The notes: generated by a model from the letters alone, not told the origin. A stretch of DNA of 64,000 nucleotides from Datisca glomerata (GCA_003255025.1 QANY01011938.1:511100-575099), one strand, 5' to 3'; shown: positions 22,858 through 35,414, counted from the stretch's first letter. Numbers and translations are program-made.

Positions 22858-23452
22858 AATTTTTTGTGATATTTTCATGTCTATATGAGTGTTTGAAAAT
22901 CTGCATTCCATTGTTTTTAACAAGATCATTGTCTAAAATGTATAATCGGAAACTATTTCAAGTGAATTCTATACTTAATAGAATCTGCCTTGGAATTTTT
23001 TCTACATGTGAGTGTATTTTCTGGCATGGATTCAAATTTGTAATTCATTTGAATAGGCGGCTTAATTTGATTTTAACGCCCCTCAACATCACTCCTCGAC
23101 ATTTCAAAACCTGTGAATCAAGCATTTTCAGTATGTAATAATTTCACATTTTGTAATTCGACTGAGTTTTCAGATTGATTAAATCTGTTGAATTTTATAA
23201 ATTGGATTCGAAATAACATGGATTAAGAGTAATTCAGATTGTGACTGAATTTGAGTAATTCTTAGAGTAGTTTCACTCATCCTCACTTATATTGAATTCG
23301 ATGTTGTCTTTTAAGTGACGGTTTTTAATTACTATTCAATGTCGGGAATTATTGTTTTTTGAAACAATATATTGCTTGAACATGTTTTCCAAAAGTTGTA
23401 AGAGGAGATTCATATAAAAAATTTAAATGATATTTTATTTATTTATTTTTGT

Positions 23453-23878
23453 ATGTTATTACAAAAGATGAATTTGGATCTAGATTTTGATGGATCGTAT
23501 ACTTTGTGCAACGAACTTTGTGAGTACAAAATGAATCCACATCATAACATGGTTGAACATGTAGTACATTTGAGTAAAATGTACAATGAAGTACGAAAAA
23601 CGGGCATTGAGGTTGAGATAGATATATGCAAAATTCTTTTCAATTCCTTACCAGACTCGTGGAATGCAGATAACGAAGAGATCATGAAAAAGTATACCTC
23701 TGAAGAATACGATTGTATTGTAGAAGATCTCATATCAAGAGAGGAACGGAATATACGTTCTAGAATTCGCCGTTCAGCTGCATTATCACAATTCATAAAA
23801 TCTTTGGAGCGCAAGGTTGGGTCTTGGCGTAGACATGAAGGAACATACACTGATTGGAGTCCCATGTTCAAGTGTTGA
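23453..23878 (+). pseudogene. Extra gag-like ORF in the leader of copia element 2
   Basis: A 141-residue uninterrupted frame that I read as the C-terminal half of a second, diverged copia Gag. MNPHHNMVEHVVHLSKMYNE, then VEIDICKILFNSLPDSWNA, matches the layout of the element's main gag (NRHHQTMKEHLREMSNMIRE, LSFVPSL) further on, and the following EEYDCIVEDLISREERNIRS parallels the ELQAERLEAAKT helix. It has no zinc knuckle. It lies between the primer binding site and the true gag, so it may be a captured fragment of another copia element or a duplicated domain. Its intact frame in a decayed element is notable, but 426 bp open by chance is not excluded. Confidence 0.55.
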
Positions 23879-24284
23879 ACAAACTATGATGTCCCATTTC
23901 TTTTGTACATACGAAGACTGTTTTTAGAATTAATTATAACTAAGTAAGTTGCCATGTTTAGTATAGTCTTTTATTTTGTGTATATATTTTTCATGTTGTG
24001 ATATTAACTGAGTGAGAGTTATGATAAATGAAATTAGTGTATTCTCATATGTGGTATGTTTTAGGCATATAACTAAGTAATGATGATCTGATATTTTATA
24101 TGGAGATGATTGTAAGCACTACAACTTTCGATCCTATACTCAATATCACATCATCATTGACTTAGATAAGTTTGCCATAACTTTAAGATGTGAATGTGTG
24201 TTTTTACTTTGAAGTGCTAGTATTTATATGCGCAGTTGTGTTTATATGTTGCGGTTGATATGACTTCCGCATAAAAAAATATAA

Positions 24285-25135
24285 TTGTTGAATTGAACAA
24301 GGGTGAGAAACTGAACGGTGATAATTTTGATATTTAGCATCGAAAAGTTCAGTATATTCTCGCGGAACAAGAAGTTCTAGAAACCCTTGAAAACAATATG
24401 ACTGAACCTGATGATGGTACTTCTACTCAACATAGAAGAGATCAAGAGGCTTATCGTTTATGGAATGAAAGAACAACATAGCTGTCATTACGTTGTTGAG
24501 TTGCATGCAAGATGATCTTATGTGTGAGTTTGAGAAGTTTGAAGTTACCAAGGTAATGTGGGATACTCTAAAAGAGAAATTTGGTTTGACTTCAGCAACA
24601 AGATTGAGATAGCTCATGGTCAAATTTGACACATATGTGAATCGTCATCATCAGACAATGAAAGAACATTTGAGAGAGATGTCAAACATGATCAGAGAGT
24701 TAAAGAGTGTTGGGCATTCACTAACTGATGGACAACAAGTTCAATTGTCATTCGTTCCCTCCCTCAAAATTGGGAACACATGAAGGTCAACATGACACAC
24801 AATGAAAATATAAATTTTTTTTAATGATATTACGCATCATGTGGAATTACAAGCTGAGCGCTTGGAAGCTGCTAAAACTTCTACTCAAGCTTATGTTGCT
24901 GAAACAAGTTCCCAAAAGAGAGGTTTTAAGAGAAAGGGAAATTCTAAAATTTTCAATAAAGGAAAGAAAAGAAAAGGTGCAAACCCACATCACAAAGGCA
25001 AGAAACATGAGACCAACCGTCATATAAGAGGCAAACGTGGCGGTAAAAGGAAGAACAAGAGTGAGATGAAATGCTATAACTGTGGCATTTTGGGTCACTT
25101 TATGCATGAATGCACTACGTCTCCCATTGAACCCA
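24285..25135 (+). pseudogene. Copia element 2 gag remnant with zinc knuckle
   Basis: Starts with LNKGEKLNGDNFDI, then a stop where W is usual, then VQYILAEQEVLETLE and EAYRLWNERTT. After stops and frameshifts: LSCMQDDLMCEFEKF, VMWDTLKEKFGLTSATR, MKEHLREMSNMIRELKSVG. A basic stretch (FKRKGNSKIFNKGKKRK) precedes CYNCGILGHFMHEC (about 25072-25113), a canonical CX2CX4HX4C nucleocapsid knuckle. At least four stops or frameshifts. Confidence 0.9.
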
Positions 25136-25204
25136 ACAAGACAAGGTACTTTTTAATATTACTTCTCATCGTTGTTATGTTTCTAGCAGTGTGTTACTAA
25201 CTGA

Positions 25205-28200
25205 ATCTTATCATGTACGGATTGTAGATTCAGGAGCAACCGACCATGTAGCTAGAGAGAGGGGAGCATTATAGAGTATCGTTGAGTCCCAATGGGAGCA
25301 AGATGGATCTATGTAGGAAACAATTCCAGAGTAGAAGTTAAAGGAATTGGCACTTGCAAGCTTGAGTTGCGTGGTGGTCAGACGTCATTCTTGCATGATG
25401 TCCTTTATGCTCCTGAGATTAGGCGAAACTTAGTCTCTGTAAATGTTCTCCTAGGTTTAGGTTTCAATATCAATTTTCATTCAGATGGTGCAAACTTCTA
25501 TTTAGATAATAAGTACTATAGATCTGGTTATTTTTTGAATGGTTTTATTATTCTAGACACTAAATATAACAATGCTAGTGTTGATTATTATTTTTCTTTA
25601 ATGACATCGTCTAGTAATAATGTGATTGATGCTAATATATGACATGATATATTACGTCATATAGGGTAAGAAAAAATGAATAGGCTTGCTAAAGAAGATC
25701 TATTAGGCTCACTTGTAAAGATAGAGTTGCCTATATGTGAGCATTATCTTGCCCGAAAAATAACTAGAAAACCATCTGGAAAGGCAAAAAAGAGACTGAT
25801 TATCCATTGCAACTAATTCATTCTAATATTTATGGTCATATGAATGTGAAGATGAGAAGTGGCGCTTAATATTTCCTCACTTTTATTGATGGTTTCACAC
25901 GTTTTGGTTATGTCTATTTAATCTCCCATAAATTTGAAGCATTGGACTGCTTCAAACGATTTATGAATTTGGTGGAGAATCAAATAGACAAAATGATAAA
26001 AGCATTAAGAACAAATCGAGGTCGTGAATTATTTTTGATCAATTTAAAGAATTATGTGATGCAAAGGGTATATCTAGACAACTAACTATTCCTGGACTTC
26101 ACAATAAAATGGTGTTACTGAAAGAAGGAATAGAACGCTTCTAGATATGGTAAGGTCTATGATGGCACAAACGAGCTTACCCATTTCATATTGGGGAGAT
26201 GCGTTGCTTACTGCTACATATTTACTTAACCGTGTACCTTCCAAATCAGTAACTTCCACCCCATATGAACTTTGGACGGGCAGGAAACCCGACTTAAGTA
26301 ATCTGCGACCTTGGGGGTCTGCAACTTATGTTCACAATTCTTCTCATAAACATGATAAACTTGGACCGAAAGGTAAGAAGTCTACTTTTATAAGATATGT
26401 TGAACACTCCAAAGGATACATGTTCATTGGTGAACAAATTGATGAGAGTTTTACTGAATTTGAATCAAGAGATGCCACATTTTTAGAGAATAAATTTCCT
26501 AACAAAAGAGAAGCTAGTCAAGATCTAAGTCTATATGAGATAAAAGATCTTGACACTAATGTTACTATGGATCAAATATCTGAAATGAATGAGAATGTAT
26601 CTCATCTTCTTGATCCGAGTGGGAGTAACATTTTGACCGATGATACAAATCTGCAAGAAGATTATATATGAATAAGTACTCGTAAGAGTATTCCTCGTTG
26701 ATGTTTTGAGATCGAGGGAGAAGATTTTATGTTTGCTCCACATGATGAACATGAGCCAAGAATTGTACAAAGACGCTATTTCATCAGCTGTAAAAGATCA
26801 TTGGTTAAACACAATGTAAGAAGAAATTGAGTCAATGAAAACAAACCATGTTTGGGACTTGGTTAATCTTCCACCAGGGCGTAAAGCTATTGGGGACAAA
26901 TGGATTCAAAATTAAAAGCAAGGAAGATGGATCTATAGAAAGATATAAGGCACATTTGGTAGCTAAGGAATAAACTATGAGAAAACTTTTTCACCTATTG
27001 TTAGGTTTGTCTCCGTATGTCTAATTTTAGCTATTGTTGCCCAGATAGATTTGAAATTACACCAAATGAACATAAAAATTACTTTCCTGAATCGGGAACT
27101 AGATGAAGAAATTTACATGCAATGACCTGAGAATTTTGTTATAAAAGGCCATGAGCGCAAAGTATGCAAGCTCCTAAGATCAATATATGGCCACAAACAA
27201 TCATTAGACAATGGTATCTTAGATTTTATAGAGCTATAAGCTATTATGGTTTAATGATGATCGACGAAGACCATTGTGTTTACGTCAAACATATTGAGGC
27301 TAATTTTGTAATTTTATAATTGTATGTAGACGATTTCCTTTTGGATGGGAATGATAAAACATTTGTCGCTACAATTAAAGAATGGTTCTCTTCTCATTTT
27401 GAGATGAAGGACATGGGTGAAGCAACATTTATACTGGGTGTGAAGATATATCGAGATCATTCAAAAAGACTTTTTGCTCTGTCACAAGAGTCATATATTA
27501 AGAAAATACTCGAACGATTCAATATGCGAGATTACAAACCCATCGACACTCCAATATAAAAGAGTGAAATACTTAGTCAGGAAATGTGTCCTAAGACTTC
27601 AGAAGAAAACAGAGCATGGCCAGAGTCCCATATTCTAATGCCATTGGAAGTTGATGTACGCTATGTTGTGTACACGCCCTGATATTTGTTATGCCGTTAG
27701 TTTAGTTAGTCGTATCAATCGAATCTTGGACACGCTCATTGGAAAGCTGTTAAGAGGATTTTAAGGTACCTTAAAGGTACTATAGACTTATTTTTATGCT
27801 ATCGAGGAAATGATCTACATCTAGTGGGTTACTCAGATGCTGATATGGGTGGTGACCCTGACAAACATAAATCAACATCTGGATATGCTTTCTTGCTAAG
27901 CAGTGGCGTCATATCTTGGAGTAGCAAGAAACATACATGCATTGCATTATCAACTATGGAGGTGGAATTTATAGCGTATTCGGCTGCAGTGCAAGAGGCA
28001 ACTTGGCTTAGCAGGTTTCTGCAACATTTACAAGTTGTTTCTAGTACATCGAAACTAGTGACTTTATTTTATGATAGTCAAGTAGCCATCGCTTATACTA
28101 AAGATCTGAAGTCTCATGGAAAAATGAAGCATATAGACACTACATATAATTTTGTATGAGATATTATACCGCAGAAGGAAAACTGATACAACATGTCTCT

Positions 28201-28292
28201 ACACATCGAATGATGGCTGATCTTTTGACAAAGCCAATCCCTAGAGGTACTTTTCTAAGCCGTGTCAAATCCCTAGGTTTGTACATATTGTA
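25205..28292 (+). pseudogene. Copia element 2 pol remnant (PR-INT-RT-RH)
   Basis: Protease: IVDSGATDHV at 25225. Pre-integrase: LHDVLYAPEIRRNLVSVNVL (about 25390). Integrase: LPICEHYLARKITRKPSGKA, LIHSNIYGHMNVK (first Asp replaced by Asn), TFIDGFTRFGYVYLIS, then SLPISYWGDALLTATYLLNR and RKPDLSNLRPWGSATYVHN (26147 on). RT: LHQMNIKITFLN, then YVDDFLLDGNDKT at 27320 with the catalytic YVDD retained, and MKDMGEATFILGVKIYRD. RNase H: GYSDADMGGDPDKHKSTSGY (27824), SWSSKKHTCIALSTMEVEF and the closing MMADLLTKPIPRGTFLSRVK (28212-28275). Numerous frameshifts. Confidence 0.92.
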
Positions 28293-29392
28293 ATATGATG
28301 TGTAATTTTCAATACATTTTGTATCAATGTTATTAATTAATGAACTTGATGTTGTTCATTATTTTATTTATTTGTAGTAGAAAACACACATATCCTATTT
28401 GGATAAAATGAAACTGTATGTCGCCAGACATAGACCGACTTACTCATACAAGTGGTCACCTCGGGCGCTTGAAGAGCGAGCTGAGATGAGATATTGTATG
28501 CTTAAAATATTTGAGAAGTGTGAACAAAATGTACTTTAATTAGGTTGTCACCTTGACAAGAGGTCAAGATGAAGTCTAAATATTAATTCATGGATCGACA
28601 TGATTCCTACGATCATGTAGCTTGATTGGTAGACGGGGGCGAGAACTTATGCTAGGCGCTATAAGGAGCGAGCTAGTAAGATCTCGAGTTAGACACGAGG
28701 AATATTTTGGTATCTGCGACTAAGTTAAGATCCTTATAATGGTTCAATCTAATAGACATACACTCTTTCTATGAAGAGAAAACCACTATAACATGTATAG
28801 CACATGTATCTTTTACGACTAGATAAGAAAAATGTGAGATAGAATCCCTGCTCTCACATTGTATGAGTCCTTTGAGGTACTTTGAAACCTCTTTTTTGTG
28901 CCCTATGTGGCTTTCGACTATATAATGAAGTGACAAATAAATGTTGCTACTTTAGTATGTTACCTACGGTTATGGTAATTCGACCTAATGGAACATGTCT
29001 AGGAAAGCAATTTATTTGAAGCTAAGCTATATATGTAGGGAAGGAAGACGTTTTTTATCTACATCTAAAGTGTGTTCAACGGTCGACCAATTATGTCGCC
29101 TCGTAGTGGCTAGTACATGATTGTGAATACATGTTTTGATTAAGTCAAGCATTTCTATTTAAGGGATAAATATGTTTAAACTGATGTAACAAATACGTCT
29201 AGGGCATAGCGAGACGAGTAGACAATCTTCAATTTTGGGGCTGCTATGTTATCACTAACATGTTCATAGCAACAAGCTCTTATAGGTGCTCACGGGTCGA
29301 ACAATCCATTTACCCATATGAATTTATTAGTAAGTGAATGTTTAATTGTTTGTAATTAAATTTGTTCTATCCCATCATGTGCGAGTGGGGGA
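28293..29392. other. 3' non-coding region and polypurine tract of copia element 2
   Basis: About 1.1 kb with no coding frame, containing two similar phrases (gggcgcttgaagagcgagct at 28464 and ggcgctataaggagcgagct at 28655). It ends in gcgagtggggga (29381-29392), the polypurine tract next to the 3' LTR. Confidence 0.75.
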
Positions 29393-29748
29393 TGTTGGAA
29401 AACTCAGATCCAGGCGCCCATGTTGGGTCGACCCGACCCAGTTTTTGAAAAGGAATGATTGGTAGTTTTTCATGTGAAAAACTACCAATGGTGGTTAATA
29501 TAAAAACTACTATTAACTTCTACGGGGGAAGAACTTCATTTTGATCTTCGAGAACGAAAATTCAGACCTATTAATTGTCATGGGTGAAAATCATTCCTCC
29601 AACATCAAAACTAAGTTTTCACATATAAATCAAGGACTCATGGGGAGTTCGTTTTCGTGATTTCCTACAAGATCTGGCACGTAATTCATCATTTCGATCT
29701 ATTCTGCTGTGTAATCAAGTAAGTGTTCTTGACTCGATTATTTCTACA
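29393..29748 (+). repeat. 3' LTR of copia element 2
   Basis: 356 bp, TGTTGG...CTACA, homologous along its length to 22474-22844. Confidence 0.93.
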
Positions 29749-30110
29749 GATTTTAAATAATAGGATACTTGAAAGTTATTGGTCGTGGTGTTTTATATGT
29801 GCTTTTAGAGTAGACTTATATCATTAATTCAAGCAAATTTTTTTTTTTGTAGTAGACTCGTATAGTAAGTAAATAACATTGAGTAAAGTATAAGACTATT
29901 TAACGTAGGGAAAAGAAAATACACGTATCTATGTCAGTTAAGACACTTGATATGAATTTAAAGAACACCCGAGATGATATTGGATAAATGATCATTTTAT
30001 TAGATCTGTCCTTACTAATAATTTTAACTAAATTTCAAATTGGGGCCTCGTAAGGGTTTCAGGATTCAAGCGTCTGCCTAAGTAGTCTAAGGCATGATCC
30101 GCTCATGTTC

Positions 30111-30719
30111 ACTAGTTTATAGAATTCTTTAGTTGTCATTCATAAAAGTTAAGATTAAATATTAATAATTTTAAATTAATTTATCCATAGTCATTTATAT
30201 AACTTAAATTTGATTACGATTTACATAATTTAACATGTATACAATGAAAATAATACTCATAAAGAAGTGAAATTAATCAAATGTAAATTTAAAAGTTAAA
30301 ACATATAATTAAAAAAATTGAAACTATATTTGTTCTAATGAAATCTGATACGTTATTATGAATTCTACAAATGCAAAATGTTCTATAGAATTTCATTTTG
30401 CACCTATGTTTGACTATTGTACGTTTAGTACTTTTTAATTTTTTGAGATATTACATTGATTAAGTTTTATTATTTAATTTATAAGATGCAACACACGGTA
30501 GGAAATTAGTATACTCAAATTGTTGTATCAAAAGATATAACATATCATAATTTAACATATTGTTTCAAAAATTGTTCAAACCACGTACAACACATGTATA
30601 AGTGAGGTGGTACATATAAATAAGGTTAAGGGGTAGAAGTACTTTTGGAAAAGAATTGCGCATGCTACTAATGAAATTCTTTTATCATCCTTCATAAATA
30701 TTAGAAAGCTATGATAGAA
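30111..30719. other. AT-rich spacer
   Basis: No gene or element recognised. Confidence 0.55.
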
Positions 30720-31020
30720 GAAATGGAGGCTGAAGAACAACACTTAGGAACTGATCACGTTACCAAGAGGCAAATGTACGATTCGCTAGCATGTGGGTAT
30801 ATACTTTGATATTCAAAAGAAACTTAGGCCAAAAAAAGCCCGATGGCAAGAGCTTTTGGCAGAGCTTGATTGTACTTTGATATATAAACCGGGCAAGATC
30901 AATGTAGTGGCCGATACTTGCAGAAGGTTTTTCTTCCAGTGTTCACCGGTTGACCGATCGATATTGTACGAGAGATTCCCCAAGAAGTCTTTCAAAAAAG
31001 GAATGAGTGCTCTGCCTTAG
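30720..31020 (+). pseudogene. Ty3/gypsy RNase H fragment
   Basis: The frame at 30793-31020 reads YFDIQKKLRPKKARWQELLA, ELDCTLIYKPGKINVVADTC, the end of the gypsy RNase H domain (QKKL.PKQARWQ..L.EFD....YKPG..N.VADALSR), with ALSR changed to TCRR. Immediately upstream, other frames hold pieces such as LGTDHVT. No LTRs or flanking pol domains were found, so it is an isolated scrap. Confidence 0.8.
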
Positions 31021-31496
31021 CGAAGACGCACAAGACATATTTCGGATGACAGGTGAGTGGCTACATTTTAGGGTGGTCATTTTTTGCTAGGTCGAGCAGC
31101 TGCTCTTGGCAAGGAAGGAAAGGTGTTCCATAGAATTCGTCGACGAGGCCCTATTCTGGTTACTGCAATTAGTGTAGCACCTTTTATTTCAGGGCAGACT
31201 TTGGAGAGTACCACTGTTATTGTGTGAGTCTAATCCTGGTATCTTTCTACAATCATCTTTGTGGCTCCTGTTGTTACAGGGAGAGAGAAGGTGAAGATAT
31301 TAATAATAAATTATAATTTAAATTCAATTATGATAACATGCATGAAATAAAAATAAATGCATAAAACATTGAATCAGACGTGATTTTATTATTTAAAACA
31401 TACAATTAAAGATAATAAAATCTGAAACAATTATATACATTCGATCAAAATATGATATATTGTTATGAATTCGACAATCATACAATGATGTATATG
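31021..31496. other. Spacer between gypsy scrap and CACTA element
   Basis: A readable stretch at 31090-31230 (GKEGKVFHRIRRRGPILVTA) may be further retroelement coding remains but is not recognised. Confidence 0.4.
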
Positions 31497-31770
31497 CACT
31501 ACAAGAAAAGCTAGTTTTAGCCACGAAAGTCAATTCGTCGCTAAAAGCAAGTTTTTAGCGACCATACTTTTTCTTAGTAGCTAAAGATGGACTATTGCGA
31601 CGACATTTTTGCACGTCGCAATAACCTTCACCCGGAAAAAAAAAAAACTTAGGCGGGCAAATTTTTTTGGGGCTTTTACCCACGAAAGTTTAAATTTGTC
31701 ACTCAAAGCCTTATTTTTAGCGACCAATTTACTCTTTGATCGCTAAAAGCGTCTGGCTTTCACTAATGAA
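31497..31770. repeat. Left subterminal repeats of the CACTA element
   Basis: Copies of tttagcgacca, gtcgctaaaagc and cgtcgcaataa in direct and inverted arrangement within the first 270 bp. Confidence 0.8.
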
Positions 31771-33059
31771 ATTACTATTTCATCCCTGAAAACTCCCTAA
31801 CCTTGTTAAAATGACGTTGTCTTAACAAGGTATGCAGCTCCATAAACAAAAGAAAGAAAAAGAGCCCCACATTCCCCATTCACCACCCCCAACGACAGAG
31901 AGCTTCCCTCACCCAGCGATACAGAGCCTTTCCCCATTCACACCCCCCGCACAATAGAACTCCTCCGTTTGTCGCCTTTCATCACCAACAATTCATTTCC
32001 CAGGCGAGCTTCCATGATTAGCTTCACGCTGAGCTTCCACAATAAGCTTCCCTAGTGAGCTTCGAAGCTCGTCATCATAATTTGGAGCTCTTGCTCTCTG
32101 AGAGTTAGGTTTGTGATTTTAGGTAAGTTGATTTCATTTCTATTAGTTCTCTATTTTTATGGTTTGCATTCTGATTTGCCTTCTGATTTTGGATTGAACT
32201 TACTCTGAGAGTCAGGTATCTGGTTTTAGGTAAGTTGATTTCATTTCTATTTTGGGACTGTGTTTTAATGATTTAGATAAACTTATTTATAAGGCTTGAT
32301 TCATTAAGGAAACTTTTATTTTTGTCGATGAATTTTCTGTTCAAGATTTCCAAATACCTACACTTTTATTTTAGCATTAGTTAATTACAATTTTCCAATG
32401 ATTTATTTCTGTTTAAGGATTTTATAGCTTTTGGAAGTCGCAACTCCAAGTTTACTCATTCAGATGCTTTCCATAGGTGTTGTTTCCTCAGCTCAGTTGT
32501 GATTTGCTCAGTTAGAAGTTTTTCTTTAGTTTGGTTTAAATGAAATATAAAGAAGCTAAATGAGTTGAGGTATTTTCACTATCAGGTTACACTCTCCAAA
32601 TTTAATCAAGCTGTCAAATTGTTCTTATAATTTTATTCTTATTAATCTAGTCCCTCAGTTTAGACCAGTTGAACCTGATTTTTCATTTGAAGATAGCTTA
32701 AGAAACATTGTTTCTGAACTTGAGTATGCATTTTCCTTTCTCTATATAAAGAACTTGTATAAAGTGATTATGAACTTAATCTTTCTATTGGATATTGTGT
32801 ACCAGATGTATTCAAAATGACATTTCAATTGTTGAAGTATTTCTTTGAGGAGCCCAAGCTTTTTCAATGTGTATCTAGTTGACGTTAGACATGGGACATA
32901 AATTATTGAGGGAAAACTCTATTCTAGGATGATTGCGATTAGTTATGCACAGTTTTTGAGATAGAGAAGTTTGGGGTAATTCCTATTATCAAAGCTGATA
33001 TATTACACTTTGATTATTTGACTAATTATTTTAATCATAAAACTCATTTATTATAGGCA

Positions 33060-34763
33060 CGCTCAAAAACCAATTCTTAAAACTGTCAAAACCTTCCATA
33101 CAATCATAATGGAGAGAATGTATCTTTTCTTGATCATCGATTTCGTCAGGTGAATCAAAATATTGTTTTAGTAACTCTTAATAATGTTTAGTAAATAATA
33201 ATTAATGACTCAACTTTTGTTGCATTTTGGATAGGAAACTTCAACTGGGGTAGCACATTCTCGAATTGAAATATTTACAACACGTATTTCAGTGCTAAAT
33301 AAGATTGGTAGAATGATACGGCTCAAGAAAGATATGTGAGTAATCCCTCTAAAATATTTTGATTGATAACCGTGATTGTTTCAATGTGTGTGTTGGGAGG
33401 TATCACTTTATATCTGAGCGTGGTAGATGCTTTTTGAATACATTCTGATTGACGCTCATTGTTTAAGGTAATAGCGTTAGTTTGTATGTGTTGGGGGGGT
33501 TATCACTTTGTATCTTAGCGTGCTAAATGGTTTTGAATACTTTGTGATCGATACTTCTTGTCTAATAATATTGTTAGTTTCAGTATGTGTGGGTGTTGGG
33601 GGGGCGCTTATCACTTTGTATTCGAGCATGCTAGATGATTTTTGAATACTTTCTGATTGATGCTCATTGTCTAAAGATAATAATGGTAGTTTCAATGTGT
33701 GTATGTGTATGTGTGTGGGGGGTTATCACTTTGTATCTGAGCGTGCTAGATGATTTTTGAATACTTTCTAATTGATACTCCTCGTCTAATAATATTGTTA
33801 GTTTCAGTGTGCAGGGGAGGGGGGCTTATAACTTTGTATCTTAGCGTGCTAGATGATTTTTAATACTTTCTGATTGATGCTCCTCGTCTAAAATGATAAT
33901 ATTAGTTTCAATGTGTGTGTGTGTGGGGGGGGGGGTATCACCTTCTATTTAAGCGTGCTACATGCTTTTTGAATACTTTCAAATTGATACTTCTTGTCTA
34001 ATAATATTGTTAGCTTCAGTGTGTGTGTGTGTGTTGGGGGTTTCACTTTGTATCTGAGCATGCTATATGATTTTTTAATACTTCCTGATTGATGATCTTT
34101 GTCTAAAGATACTAATGTTAGTTTCAGTGTGTGTGTGGAGGGGGGGTTATCACTTTGTATTTGAGCGTGCTAGATGTTTTAGTACTTTCTGATTGATGCT
34201 CCTTATCTAATAATATTGTTAGTTTCAGTGTGTGTGGGTGTGTGGGTGTGTGAGTGTGTGGGTGTGTGAGTGTGTGGGTGTTGGGGGCTTATAACTTTGT
34301 ATTTGAGCGTGCTAGATGATTTTTAAATACTTTCTGATTGATTCTTCTTGTCTAGAGATAATAATGTTGGTTTTAAGTTTTTTTGGGGGGGGGGGGGGGG
34401 TTTATCACTTTGAATCGAATTTTGCTAGATGTTTTATCAATATTTTCTGATTGATGAATATATTTATCTTGAATTTGACTCATTTGTGATGTTACATGAA
34501 CGCATGCGTGCTTTATAGGATGAGCCTATCGCTGAGATGCCACACCTCTCTCTGAAGAAGAGATAGTTGAAGAAGTCCTTAGACGAAATAAATGTCTCGG
34601 ACATAGAGCCTCACCCACATCTTTCAAGAAAAAGAGTCGAGTTGAAAATATAGAATTAAAGAAACAAATAAAGTCGATGAAGAGCTAACTACAAAGTTAA
34701 CTCGCTTGGACTCGTCAAACGATCTTCCACCTCCTGACGATGACTCAACAACAGAAACATAGA
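33060..34763 (+). pseudogene. Possible Ptta/En/Spm-like (plant transposase PF03004-type) remnants
   Basis: Two pieces flank the internal minisatellite. About 33234-33340 reads ETSTGVAHSRIEIFTTRI, like the segment before the R.DGS motif of the family. About 34540-34763 reads EEVLRRNKCLGHRASPTSFK, then KKSRVENIELKKQIKSMKS, resembling the VLG.R.GY..G.G..P end plus a coiled tail. Splice-like sites (ttataggcac at 33055, tttcag/taggaaac near 33232, tttatag/gatgag at 34519) suggest exons. The similarity is weak and the assignment tentative. Confidence 0.4.
33379..34462. repeat. CACTA-internal higher-order minisatellite with G/GT runs
   Basis: Ten units of about 95-150 bp, each running tttcagtgtgtg, then a (GT)n/G(5-16) run, then tatcactttgtatctgagcg, tgctagatgatttttgaata, ctttctgattgatgctc. 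Unit ends alternate strictly between a long form (gtctaaagataataatgttag) and a short form (gtctaataatattgttag). Most length variation comes from the GT/G run. Confidence 0.93.
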
Positions 34764-35049
34764 GTTAGAAGATTTGTTAAGCTTTATAGTTGTAACATCA
34801 AGCTTTAACTACTCTCTTTTTTATTTATCTTCTTTAGATACATTTATGAACCAAATTCTGTAATGAATTATGATTCAGAAATTTTGTAATGAATTATTAC
34901 TTATTTGTAACAGTATGAATATTAATGATTAATATATATATATATTTCTTAGAAAAATATTGGGTTTGATAAATTTTTTTGATGATATTAATTGTTATTA
35001 TAGGTGTATAAGAAAACTAAAACTTTAATATTTTTTATTTACATTTTGG

Positions 35050-35414
35050 AAATGTAAAATATGGTCGTCAAAAACATTTCGTGACAAAAAAATTGGTCAC
35101 AAAAGAGTCTAGGCGACCAAGAGAAATATAGGTGGTAAAAAGGTTTTTTTATGATGAAAATTCTTTTGGTCGCAAAAGCTTTTTGTGACCAATTTTATTT
35201 TCGTCGTGAAAACCTTTTGCGACTAGTTTTTTTTCGTCGCAAAAGGTCCAACGCGATGAATTTCATTTTTTGTCGTGAAAGGCTTTCGCTGACGAAGAAA
35301 AAGAGATGAGGTTTGCGACGAACATATGTTCGTCGCGTTAGACCTTTCGCGACCAAATTTAGGGGCTTTAATGACCAAAATATTGGTCGCTAAAACCCTT
35401 TGTTTCTTGTAGTG
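35050..35414. repeat. Right subterminal repeats of the CACTA element
   Basis: At least ten copies of motifs like ttcgtcgcaaaaggt, ttggtcgcaaaagc and gcgaccaa in alternating orientation, ending in the inverted CACTA terminus. Confidence 0.85.

Larger units (their letters stand above)
22474..29748 (+). mobile_element. Ty1/copia retrotransposon, nearly full length, decayed
   Basis: Two LTRs (22474-22844 and 29393-29748) start TGTTGGAAAAC and end TTCTACA, flanked by the direct 5-bp repeat GATTT (22469-22473 and 29749-29753). There is a primer binding site after the 5' LTR and a G-rich polypurine tract before the 3' LTR. The internal order gag, protease, integrase, RT, RNase H is that of copia. 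The LTRs differ at many positions and the coding region has numerous stops and frameshifts, so the insertion is old. Confidence 0.95.
22199..30110. mobile_element. Older unclassified repeat interrupted by copia element 2
   Basis: The flank left of the copia element (22208-22262: ggggccgactcgaag, tcttaggcgaaaatt, taggcctct) and the flank right of it (30043-30108: ggggcctcgtaaggg, aagcgtctgcctaag, ctaaggcatgatccgct) look like the two ends of one short element. The right end reversed starts agcggatcatgccttagac, loosely mirroring the left end. The copia element at 22474-29748 sits between, so the older element would have been roughly 600 bp. Class and exact ends are inference. Confidence 0.35.
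31497..35414. mobile_element. CACTA (En/Spm) element, 3.9 kb, non-autonomous
   Basis: Starts CACTACAAGAAAAG and ends CTTTGTTTCTTGTAGTG, the inverted CACTA terminus, with the 3-bp duplication ATG on each side (31494-31496, 35415-35417). Both subterminal regions carry many copies, in both orientations, of motifs such as ttagcgaccaa and cgtcgcaaaa, typical of CACTA transposase binding regions. No TNP2-like DDE transposase is present; only pieces of a second-gene-like coding region are seen. It would need transposase in trans. Confidence 0.95.
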
